From contig CALEWF010000103.1 in NCBI GenBank assembly GCA_937925455.1, forward strand, positions 1 through 8,347: 8,347 nt of DNA, in the 5' to 3' direction. The translations under genes were made by a program, and so were the position numbers. Source of the DNA: an uncultured Flavobacteriales bacterium (GTDB lineage: Bacteria; Bacteroidota; Bacteroidia; CAIKAF01). Shown piece by piece: positions 1-6,311 of the stretch; position 1 is the stretch's first letter, and each line of letters begins with the position of its first letter. The notes beneath the pieces were generated by a model. That model made no database searches and was not told the DNA's origin. It worked only from the letters and a program-made list of their open reading frames with translations.

Positions 1-46
1 GTAAATGCGTTTTAGGAATTGGTCGTTAGCAGAAGATGCGTTGTAA

Positions 47-129
47 CATACCGATTGCTTCCCCGCCAAAGGTGGGTCTCAATGAAGCTATCAAGCATAC
101 AGATTGCTTCGGGCTGTCGCCCTCGCAAT
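47..129. repeat. Two tandem ATTGC-type hairpin repeat units, period 49
   Basis: CATACCGATTGCTTC at 47-61 recurs as CATACAGATTGCTTC at 96-110 (14 of 15 identical, offset 49). Each opens a hairpin. In unit 1, ATTG (54-57) faces CAAT (80-83), enclosing CCCGCC (62-67), loop AAA and GGTGGG (71-76) with one G-T pair. In unit 2, ATTGC (103-107) faces GCAAT (125-129), enclosing GGGC (111-114), loop TGTC and GCCC (119-122). The loop-side sequences differ while the ends are conserved, as expected for a palindromic repeat maintained by its structure. Read on the minus strand, the ends resemble the widespread interspersed repeat type with GCGAGG...GAAGCAATC; that resemblance is from memory. Function is unknown. 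Confidence 0.7.
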
Positions 130-144
130 GGCAAGTTGTACAAT

Positions 145-287
145 GGGGCAGCGGGTGAAGCGGTATGCAGCGACGGGTGCAACTTAGCTGCACTTAGGTG
201 AGGAGGCGGCGTGGCAACAAGCCACCGCAGCCTTAGTGCAGCTTGTTTGCACACAAGCTGCATACGAGCGGAACACGCGGCTGCCCC
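145..287. repeat. Large nested imperfect palindrome of about 143 bases
   Basis: Successive paired arms, from outside in: 145-152 with 280-287 (GGGGCAGC/GCTGCCCC, 8 perfect); 163-171 with 257-265 (GTATGCAGC/GCTGCATAC, 9 perfect); 178-182 with 247-251 (TGCAA/TTGCA); 186-198 with 231-243 (12 of 13, one T-T mismatch); and 211-215 with 221-225 (GTGGC/GCCAC) closing the loop AACAA. That gives at least 39 pairs separated by small internal loops. All arms nest in order, so one long hairpin or cruciform can form. It starts 69 bases past the miaA stop on the minus strand. It could be a mobile palindromic element, a structured 3' untranslated region or a small RNA; the sequence does not decide. No flanking target duplication is visible. 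Confidence 0.75.
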
Positions 288-355
288 CCTTCTAAAAAAT
301 TTGAACTCAACTAAAAATCTTAACTATAAGAAAACTTCTAATCACAATTTAAGGC

Positions 356-1264
356 TTAATAAATACAAGTTTGAAGCAAACAAAGAATTTTGTTTAATTT
401 AATTTCTATATCTGTTATGTGGATTGAATCATTCTTTTTAAACCAAGTTATTTGCCGCTTAGCGTAATTACGAGTATGTTGTTTGATTTTATTAACGGCT
501 TGTTCTAAAGTGCAACTCCCTTCCAAATATTCCATCAACTCTTTGTAACCAACCGTATCCAACGTTTTGTAATTTTTAAACGGAAGTAAGCTCCGCACTT
601 CTTCCAGTAATCCTTGTTGCATCATGGTATCTACCCGTTGATCAATTCGAGCATACAATAATTCGCGGGGTGGATTCAAAAAAAACTGTACCACCTGAAA
701 AGGCAGCGTTTTATGGACTTTATTTTTTCTAAACTCAGAGTATTTTCTACCAGAAGAGCGAATCACCTCGAGTGCACGAATTAAGCGTGCCGGATTATTT
801 ATATCTACTTCATGGAAATATTCCGGATCTTTTTGCTCTAATTCCTGCTGTAAAACGCCAATTCCCTTCCGTTGAAATAATTCTTGCAAATCCTTTCTAA
901 TATCTGGCAATACTTCAGGCATTTCATCCAATCCATGTAAAAAGGCATTTAAATACAATCCGGAACCGCCAACCATAATCACTACATTATGCACATCAAA
1001 CAACTCATTAATTTTTTTTTGTGCCTCTGCTGCATACGTGGCAGCATTATATGGCTCAGTAACGCTTCGGCAAAAAATAAAATGATGTGGCACTAGCTGA
1101 AGTTCTTCTGCCGAAGGTGGGGATGTTCCTATCTTTAATTCCTTGTAAAATTGACGGGAATCGAAAGAAATAATTTCTGTTTGATAATGTAACGCAAGCT
1201 TTATAGCCAAAGCTGTTTTACCAGATGCTGTGGGACCTGTGATACATATCAGTATTTTTTTCAT
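356..1264 (-). CDS. miaA: tRNA dimethylallyltransferase MiaA
   Basis: Transfers the dimethylallyl group from DMAPP to N6 of A37 in tRNAs reading U-starting codons, giving i6A37, which steadies codon pairing; cytoplasmic. At 302 residues it is the usual length. Visible motifs: P-loop GPTASGKT (10-17); DSRQFY (35-40), whose aspartate is the expected catalytic base; GGSGLY (99-104); NPARLIRALEVI (157-168); TVGYKE (237-242); and the C-terminal HTRNYAKRQITWF stretch (263-275) that contacts the tRNA. The more common DSMQ is DSRQ here, as usual in Bacteroidota. The ATG start overlaps the last 4 bases of cca (ATGA), so it is probably translated by coupling and shares the cca promoter. The gene contains a run of nine A (1012-1020, minus strand), a place prone to slippage or sequencing error, but the frame is intact. 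Confidence 0.97.
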   Translation of the reverse strand: MKKILICITGPTASGKTALAIKLALHYQTEIISFDSRQFYKELKIGTSPPSAEELQLVPHHFIFCRSVTEPYNAATYAAEAQKKINELFDVHNVVIMVGGSGLYLNAFLHGLDEMPEVLPDIRKDLQELFQRKGIGVLQQELEQKDPEYFHEVDINNPARLIRALEVIRSSGRKYSEFRKNKVHKTLPFQVVQFFLNPPRELLYARIDQRVDTMMQQGLLEEVRSLLPFKNYKTLDTVGYKELMEYLEGSCTLEQAVNKIKQHTRNYAKRQITWFKKNDSIHITDIEIKLNKILCLLQTCIY

Positions 1265-2685
1265 GCCGATACGGGTTTTAATCCCAGCTTAATGCCTTCT
1301 TGTAGCATATATTGATAAGCTTGTTTTTCTTCATTTTCTATAATCCCATCCAAAATTGCATCTTTCACAGCATTTTTAATAATGCCAATTTGTTGACAAG
1401 GACCTATTCCAAAGGTTTTCATAATGAGTTCACCGCTAACCGGTGGTTGAAAATTACGTATCCTGTCTTTTTCTTCTACTTCGCGTATTTTTTTTTCTAC
1501 CTTTTTAAAATTGGTCAAATAGCGTTTCACTTTTTCTTCATTCTTAGAGGTAATATCTGCGTTACACAACAACATCAAATCTTCCAGGTCATCGCCGGCT
1601 TCAAATATCAATCGCCTAACAGCCGAATCTGTTATTTCATCTTTTACCAAAGCTATGGGACGTAAATGCAATCGCACCAGCTTCTGCACATATTTCATGG
1701 GTTCGTGCAAGGGTAATCCAAGTTTTTTAAAAATCTTAGGAGTCATCTTTGCTCCTAAATCTTCATGCCCGTGAAAAGTCCACCCTACTCCTTCTTCAAA
1801 CCGTTTGGTAGCCGGTTTGGCAATATCATGCATGATGGCTGCCCAGCGCAACCAAAGTTTATCAGTATGCTTTGATAAATTATCCAGTACTTGTAATGTA
1901 TGATAGAAATTATCTTTATGACCCTTACCATCCACAGTTTCTACCCCTTGCAAGGCCACCATTTCTGGGAAAATATGATGTAATAATCCGGTATTAAACA
2001 ATAATTTGAATCCTTTGGAAGGGCGAGGTGATAAAACTATTTTATTGAGTTCATCAACGATGCGCTCTTTAGATACTATACCGATACGATGAGCATTTCG
2101 CTGAATAGCCTCCAATGACTCCTGCTCAATCATAAAATCAAGCTGAGTTGCGAAACGTATTGCACGCATCATACGCAACGGATCATCAGAATAAGTAATA
2201 TCAGCATCTAATGGGGTTTTTAGCAGCTTTTGTTCCAAATGCTGAAGTCCTCCAAACAAATCAACCAATATTCCTAACCCCTCAGAATTAATTTTTACTG
2301 CCAAGGCATTAATCGTAAAATCACGACGTTTTAAATCATCTTCCAGGGTTCCATCTTCTACGATAGGCTTTCTGGAATTAGCACGGTAAGATTCTTTACG
2401 GGCTCCCACAAATTCTATTTCTAAGCCATCTACATGAATCAATGCTGTACCAAAATTTTTATACACTACTAGTTTTTCTAATAAACCTAATCGTTTTGCC
2501 ACGTGCTCAGCCAGATCAATTCCTCTGCCAACCGACATGATATCAATATCTTTACTTGGCCGATTCAATAATAAGTCACGAACATGCCCACCCACCAAGT
2601 AAGCATCTACACCCAGTGCATCTGCTTCTTCGGTAACTATTGGAAAAATATCTTTCTTTAAATATGATGCAAAATCAAAATTCAC
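1261..2685 (-). CDS. cca: CCA tRNA nucleotidyltransferase with HD domain
   Basis: Adds or repairs the 3'-terminal CCA of tRNAs from CTP and ATP. Residues 1-150 are the polymerase-beta-like head: GGHVRD (32-37), metal-binding DID (46-48), EFVGARKESY (91-100) and RRDFTINAL (120-128). The neck follows with DDPLRMMRAIRFAT (167-180). An HD phosphohydrolase-type domain covers roughly 255-345, with H262, HD 286-287 and HGHE (305-308); the C-terminal part (380-474) is charged and helical. Length 474 fits the HD-containing bacterial type. The start is GTG at 2685: an in-frame TAG lies three codons upstream, and the next ATG (residue 50) would delete GGHVRD. A consensus -7 box lies just upstream, and the 3' end overlaps miaA. 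A poly(A) polymerase of the same superfamily is the alternative, less likely given the tRNA-modification partner. Confidence 0.92.
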   Translation of the reverse strand: MNFDFASYLKKDIFPIVTEEADALGVDAYLVGGHVRDLLLNRPSKDIDIMSVGRGIDLAEHVAKRLGLLEKLVVYKNFGTALIHVDGLEIEFVGARKESYRANSRKPIVEDGTLEDDLKRRDFTINALAVKINSEGLGILVDLFGGLQHLEQKLLKTPLDADITYSDDPLRMMRAIRFATQLDFMIEQESLEAIQRNAHRIGIVSKERIVDELNKIVLSPRPSKGFKLLFNTGLLHHIFPEMVALQGVETVDGKGHKDNFYHTLQVLDNLSKHTDKLWLRWAAIMHDIAKPATKRFEEGVGWTFHGHEDLGAKMTPKIFKKLGLPLHEPMKYVQKLVRLHLRPIALVKDEITDSAVRRLIFEAGDDLEDLMLLCNADITSKNEEKVKRYLTNFKKVEKKIREVEEKDRIRNFQPPVSGELIMKTFGIGPCQQIGIIKNAVKDAILDGIIENEEKQAYQYMLQEGIKLGLKPVSA

Positions 2686-2701
2686 CCGCTATATTTTAAT
2701 G

Positions 2702-2709
2702 CAAATGTA
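2702..2709 (-). promoter_or_regulatory. Bacteroidota-type -7 promoter box for cca-miaA
   Basis: On the minus strand this reads TACATTTG followed by C, an exact match to the TAnnTTTG -7 consensus of Bacteroidota primary-sigma promoters. It lies in the only sizeable gap of the gene row, 16 bases before the GTG of cca, which implies a leader of about ten bases. No good TTG or TTTG element sits at the expected -33 position, so the promoter is half-supported. Confidence 0.5.
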
Positions 2710-2742
2710 CAAATTCAAAACGGCGTTGCCTTTCCTGTTTGT

Positions 2743-3876
2743 TTACTTCATGGTGTACACCTGCATCAATGATTCTGCCACAGACGATGATGCAAACTTT
2801 TTTAAATATTCTTTTCCGGTAATAATGCGTGAATATAAATCGTGCGTTGGGTTTAAAATATGAATAATAGCAGCAGCAATAGCATGTTCGCTGGTTGAAT
2901 CAACATACATAGGGGCAGCTCCTCCTGCCTCTTCAAAACACCCACCCTGCGTAGCAATTACAGGCACTTCAGAGGCTAAACCTTCAACAATTGGTAATCC
3001 AAATCCCTCCATTAAAGAAGGATAAATAACAGCAGCCGATGCCTGATACAAAGCCGGTAAATCATCATCTGAAACATGATTCAAAAATTTTATCCGGTTG
3101 GCTATACCAAAATTTCGAGCATATTCTTCCAGTGAACGCTGATAACGTGATGATTTTCCAACAACCACATAATGTATCATAACATCTTTCAAAAGGTACA
3201 ATGCCATTAAAACCTGCTGGATATTTTTTCGCAACTGAATGCTTCCTACCTGAATCAAATAGGGTTTCTGTATATTGTATTGTTTCAGTACTGATTCTTT
3301 CACCGATTCTGGAACCCGACGATAAAAACGTTCATCAATGGGTTGATATACTACCCGTATTTTGGATGCAAACGCCGGGAAAAAAGTATTAATATCGTTT
3401 TTTGTTTGATTGCTAATAGCAATAATTTGATTTGCCCTACGAATAGCTATTCTTATTTTTCTTCGGTAGCTAATAATGTCAAATAAATTTTGAAATGAAA
3501 CATCTTTAAAGATGATCATATCGTGAATAGTTACTACCGAATGTATTTTTTTGTTTAATCCAGCTGGTAATTCATGGCTTAAACCATGATAGACATCCAA
3601 ACTTAAATTATTGGCCAGTTTTGCTACGGTATGACTTCTCCAATACCATGGGAATATCCGATAAAAAAATTGCTTTGGTGTAATAATACTTACATGGGGA
3701 TACGAGGTAATTTCTTCGTAAAATGAAGTAAGTTTTATTTCAGGTGTAAATAAAAAAAAAGAATGCTGCGGATAATGCAACACTAAGCTTCTTATTATAT
3801 TTCTTGAATAATTACCTAAGCCGGTAGCATTACAGAATGCTCGTTTAGCATCTAATCCGATACGCAATGTATTCAT
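2743..3876 (-). CDS. GT4-family glycosyltransferase (GT-B fold)
   Basis: Predicted retaining glycosyltransferase that moves a sugar from a nucleotide-sugar donor onto a glycan or lipid acceptor at the cytoplasmic face. With the ATG start it has 377 residues. The N-terminal acceptor-side domain shows a glycine-rich ATGLGNYSRN (17-26), HGLSHELP (97-104) and HDM (118-120). The C-terminal Rossmann domain starts near 200 with QVGSIQLRKN (209-218) and carries the donor-binding EX7E motif in EGFGLPIVEG (290-299), with E290 and E298. No signal peptide or membrane span is seen. A TTG codon immediately precedes this ATG in frame; I prefer the ATG, which overlaps the stop of the upstream lipoprotein gene by one base (TGATG), suggesting coupled translation. 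Donor and acceptor cannot be told. No other polysaccharide genes are nearby, so it is an isolated member rather than part of a visible capsule or LPS cluster. Confidence 0.92.
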   Translation of the reverse strand: MNTLRIGLDAKRAFCNATGLGNYSRNIIRSLVLHYPQHSFFLFTPEIKLTSFYEEITSYPHVSIITPKQFFYRIFPWYWRSHTVAKLANNLSLDVYHGLSHELPAGLNKKIHSVVTIHDMIIFKDVSFQNLFDIISYRRKIRIAIRRANQIIAISNQTKNDINTFFPAFASKIRVVYQPIDERFYRRVPESVKESVLKQYNIQKPYLIQVGSIQLRKNIQQVLMALYLLKDVMIHYVVVGKSSRYQRSLEEYARNFGIANRIKFLNHVSDDDLPALYQASAAVIYPSLMEGFGLPIVEGLASEVPVIATQGGCFEEAGGAAPMYVDSTSEHAIAAAIIHILNPTHDLYSRIITGKEYLKKFASSSVAESLMQVYTMK

Positions 3877-4892
3877 CAATAGGGTACTTGAAAATTAATT
3901 GTAACCGAAGGGTTGGCAGTTCCTGAAATAGGCAATGAATATGGCTGGTCAAATGGAAAATTTATGTAATCTCCGGCATTAACCATCATATCGCCATTTA
4001 CATCATAAAGTAGGTTGATATAATACGTTCCCGGATGCATGTACGTAAATGAAAAATTTGTTTCATCTGCATTTAATATAACATAACGAGTACGATATTT
4101 TAGATTATTTGCATTAAATATAAATCCATCAAACAAAGGTTTAGCTGTAATGATAATGATTACTTTTTTTTGAGGGTCAGGTGTAATAGAACCGTCAAAA
4201 GAATAGCTAAGATTTGTAATACCCAGATGCGGATGAGAGGTTTCGGGGTAAGGATCGCCTAAAAAACTATAATATACAGCGTCTGAACGATTATCAAATA
4301 CAGAACTTAAATCAATCATTGTATTGGATTGCGGATAATTTAGTGCGGTTTTGACAGAATCTGCAATTGAACGATCTAGATTTTTTGCATCATAACGAAA
4401 ATGAAAATTATTGTTTACAAACGTACTAAAAATCATGCTGTCGTTACGAAAAATAATTTCAGAACGAGTACGGTCAGGACCGGCTTTACAATCAATAAAT
4501 CTAAAATATTTAAAAGTGGAGTTTATAAAAATACTATCACAAAGCAAATAACTTACCCGTTGCATTCCTGCAAAATATCCGCCATTTCGAAAGAACAACA
4601 CTTTTTTATTATTATAAGTGCCAACAAAAAATCCCATAAAAATATCATTGAGTTTATTCAACTCGTTTTTAGCAGTAACCTGCGAAGCAGATATAGGTCT
4701 GAAATCTGTTTGCCAGTCAGGAAAATCACCCACCGATGTACCACTACATACTGGGCCTCCCCATATACCACAAACTTCATTTAAAAATTCATATCCTTTA
4801 GGAAATTGTTCTACCGGTGGTTGCTCTGGTTCACATGAAAGCAAGAGAATCGAAAGAACAATAAACCATAATTTGGGGAACTTTATATTCAT
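3876..4892 (-). CDS. Lipoprotein of unknown function
   Basis: Not recognised as a named family. The 338-residue product begins with a lipoprotein signal peptide: two lysines, a hydrophobic stretch (8-19) and the lipobox LLSC with C20 as the lipidated cysteine. Acidic residues follow (CEPEQ), which in some Bacteroidota favour surface export; here that is only a possibility. The mature part is rich in aromatic and beta-prone segments and has four cysteines (41, 49, 118, 135) that could form two disulfides. Near the C-terminus, DVNGDMMVNAGD (297-308) resembles a calcium-binding EF-hand or dockerin loop and sits in a GTYYINLLYDVNGD context (288-301) typical of small beta-sandwich domains in secreted Bacteroidota proteins. 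It lies 4 bases after the two-span membrane protein gene and overlaps the glycosyltransferase start by one base. A cell-envelope role is likely; the activity is unknown. Confidence 0.85.
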   Translation of the reverse strand: MNIKFPKLWFIVLSILLLSCEPEQPPVEQFPKGYEFLNEVCGIWGGPVCSGTSVGDFPDWQTDFRPISASQVTAKNELNKLNDIFMGFFVGTYNNKKVLFFRNGGYFAGMQRVSYLLCDSIFINSTFKYFRFIDCKAGPDRTRSEIIFRNDSMIFSTFVNNNFHFRYDAKNLDRSIADSVKTALNYPQSNTMIDLSSVFDNRSDAVYYSFLGDPYPETSHPHLGITNLSYSFDGSITPDPQKKVIIIITAKPLFDGFIFNANNLKYRTRYVILNADETNFSFTYMHPGTYYINLLYDVNGDMMVNAGDYINFPFDQPYSLPISGTANPSVTINFQVPY

Positions 4893-4896
4893 CGAA

Positions 4897-5445
4897 TTAT
4901 ATCTTTAGCATTTGTATTTCTTTATCGGTGAGACGTCGTCCGTTCAGCAGTTTAAAAAAACGCCATTTTTCTTTACGATATAATCGCTGAAATGAAATAT
5001 TGGTGAAAATATAAGTCATAACTAGCGGTACTGACCAAAGTAATATATTTAACCACCATTTTTCAAACGGAAACACCCTGAAGAACAAAAGTAATACATA
5101 TAAGAAACCCACCACCATGATATTTAGGATAGAAAATGGATTTGACATGATAATACGTACATAAATGCGATTTTGGATGATATAAAAATAGCCTGAAACT
5201 TTTATTGGCCGCTGAATATTGCCGGTATTGTTTTTAATGGCTACAAATTTGTTCACAGAAAATTTTCCGGAATAAGGTTTATCAGTCTTGGACGGCGATA
5301 AAAAATATAATTTATCCGGATGAATAATTTCGCGTAGTTTTAAGATGAGTTCATGAGGCGGAACTCCCACTTCCAGAACATAAGATCTGGCCGGTATTAA
5401 TTTTAATAATAGCCTACGGTAAATATATCGCAATCGGTTAATCAT
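4897..5445 (-). CDS. Membrane protein of unknown function with two C-terminal spans
   Basis: I do not recognise this protein. From the ATG at 5445 it has 182 residues; an in-frame TTG just before that ATG is a possible but less likely start. It begins with a very basic segment (RLRYIYRRLLLKLIPAR, 4-20) without a clear signal peptide. A soluble part of about 80 residues follows, with PPHELILKLREIIHPDKLYF (29-48). Two hydrophobic segments, about 106-123 and 131-150, are joined by a short loop (FPFEKWW). A basic tail follows (RLYRKEKWRFF, 154-164). The basic flanks predict both ends on the cytoplasmic side and a membrane hairpin. The gene starts 20 bases after the dehydrogenase stop and ends 4 bases before the lipoprotein start, so it is probably cotranscribed with both. 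Pairing with the lipoprotein hints at a shared envelope role, but that is inference. Confidence 0.8.
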   Translation of the reverse strand: MINRLRYIYRRLLLKLIPARSYVLEVGVPPHELILKLREIIHPDKLYFLSPSKTDKPYSGKFSVNKFVAIKNNTGNIQRPIKVSGYFYIIQNRIYVRIIMSNPFSILNIMVVGFLYVLLLFFRVFPFEKWWLNILLWSVPLVMTYIFTNISFQRLYRKEKWRFFKLLNGRRLTDKEIQMLKI

Positions 5446-5451
5446 CAAACC

Positions 5452-5490
5452 CTACATTCTACATTTTACTTTCTACTCATTTTACTCATT
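5452..5490. repeat. Degenerate short tandem repeat across the dehydrogenase stop
   Basis: On the plus strand the units read CTACATT, CTACATT, TTACTTT, CTACTCATT, TTACTCATT: five related units of 7 or 9 bases. They encode the last residues of the dehydrogenase (MSKMSRK), its stop codon and most of the 20-base gap to the next gene. The pattern suggests growth by replication slippage. Confidence 0.55.
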
Positions 5491-6299
5491 CCCAACGGCG
5501 AATCCGCTTCAGCAGCCAAATGTTTATACACCTGCCGATCAAGCCAACCGGGAATAAATTTATTTACTAAAGCCGTTAATTTACCTTGCGTGGTAAGGAT
5601 CAGTGTTCGCTTACGTTTTGCCACGGCTTTTACCAATTCACGGGCTACTTCATCGGGCTGCATCATTTTATCTTCGTTGCGGGGCGACTCTCCCTGAGCT
5701 TTTCCATCTTTATTCAAAGCTGTATTACGAATATTAGATGCGGTAAAACCCGGATAACATATCAATACATGCAATCCGGTATAAAGATTTTCAATTCGTA
5801 AGGCCTCTAAAAAACCATGCATGGCAAACTTACTGGCAGAATATCCGGTTCGAGCAGGTAATCCTTTAATGCCGGCTATGGACGAAATACCCACTACTAC
5901 TCCCTTATTTTTCAGTAGTGAAGGAAGTGCGTACTTAGTGCAATATACCGTTCCCCAAAAATTTATATCCATAACCTGGCGTATCACATCCAAACTAACT
6001 TCAGTAAATAAGGCTCGCATAGAAATACCGGCATTATTCACTAACACATCAATTTGTCCATAACGATTTAGGGTTTCATTAATAAGCCGAACACAATCCT
6101 GCTCGCTACTAACATCACCGGATATTGCCAACACCTCTCCACCTGTTTTCTGAAGCTCTAGTGCCGCTTGATTTAATTGAGTTTCATTTCGGCCACTAAT
6201 CGTTATTCGGGCACCGTGACGCAAAAATTCCCGCGCTACTTCTTTCCCTATGCCTGACGAGCCTCCGGTAACAATAACTACCTTATCTTTAAAATTCAT
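5466..6299 (-). CDS. Classical short-chain dehydrogenase/reductase
   Basis: NAD(P)-dependent oxidoreductase of the SDR superfamily, 277 residues. The Rossmann cofactor motif is TGGSSGIG (11-18). SGR at 35-37 after the second strand, with a basic residue and no acidic one, suggests NADP(H). GDV (61-63) contacts the adenine, and NNAG (88-91) is present. The catalytic set is probably N113, S139 or S140 in ISSIAG, Y153 and K157 (YSASK). The overall pattern, with a FWGTVYCTKYALP segment (114-126) and a C-terminal extension past 240, is like the 11-beta-hydroxysteroid dehydrogenase/DHRS7-like group, whose bacterial members mostly have unknown substrates. No signal or clear membrane span is seen. 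It starts 12 bases after the symporter stop, so cotranscription is likely. The last eight residues come from the short tandem repeat and are probably not functional. Confidence 0.94.
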   Translation of the reverse strand: MNFKDKVVIVTGGSSGIGKEVAREFLRHGARITISGRNETQLNQAALELQKTGGEVLAISGDVSSEQDCVRLINETLNRYGQIDVLVNNAGISMRALFTEVSLDVIRQVMDINFWGTVYCTKYALPSLLKNKGVVVGISSIAGIKGLPARTGYSASKFAMHGFLEALRIENLYTGLHVLICYPGFTASNIRNTALNKDGKAQGESPRNEDKMMQPDEVARELVKAVAKRKRTLILTTQGKLTALVNKFIPGWLDRQVYKHLAAEADSPLGMSKMSRK

Positions 6300-6311
6300 T
6301 ATTTCCCCGAT

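Larger units (their letters stand above)
1..355. other. Gene-free region downstream of miaA, holding palindromic repeats
   Basis: I find no supportable gene here. The open frames in it are short, lie on both strands through the palindromes, and have no recognisable domain. Bases 1-46 show nothing beyond two copies of ATGCGTT. Bases 47-129 hold two tandem hairpin units and 145-287 a large nested palindrome (separate entries). Base composition changes sharply: by hand count 93 of 150 bases are G or C at 141-290, against 14 of 60 at 301-360. Bases 288-355 are AT-rich and form the start of the miaA 3' untranslated region. No hairpin followed by a T-run is visible on either strand, so where the miaA transcript ends is unclear. 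Confidence 0.7.

Noticed and set aside
47..129. CRISPR array
   Set aside because: Only two units, with diverged inner sequence and hairpin character throughout; no regular spacers and no cas genes.
145..287. Integron attC site
   Set aside because: The palindrome lacks the RYYYAAC and GTTRRRY core sites at its ends, and no integrase or cassette array is visible.
288..355. Rho-independent terminator after miaA
   Set aside because: No compact GC-rich stem directly followed by a T-run on the minus strand. The large palindrome is too far away and is not followed by T residues.
12..402. Open frames of 60-83 codons on both strands (12-263 minus, 19-201 plus, 211-402 plus)
   Set aside because: They run through the palindromic GC-rich block, overlap one another on opposite strands, show no domain or consistent composition, and one runs into the 3' end of miaA.
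1312..1665. Plus-strand frames inside minus-strand genes (for example 1312-1665, 4401-4784, 5821-6063)
   Set aside because: They are shadows of cca, the lipoprotein and the dehydrogenase, which have clear motifs or signal peptides on the other strand.
3877..3879. TTG start for the glycosyltransferase (and the similar TTG at 5446-5448 for the membrane protein)
   Set aside because: In both cases an ATG follows immediately. ATG is much more frequent, and one extra residue changes nothing in the reading.
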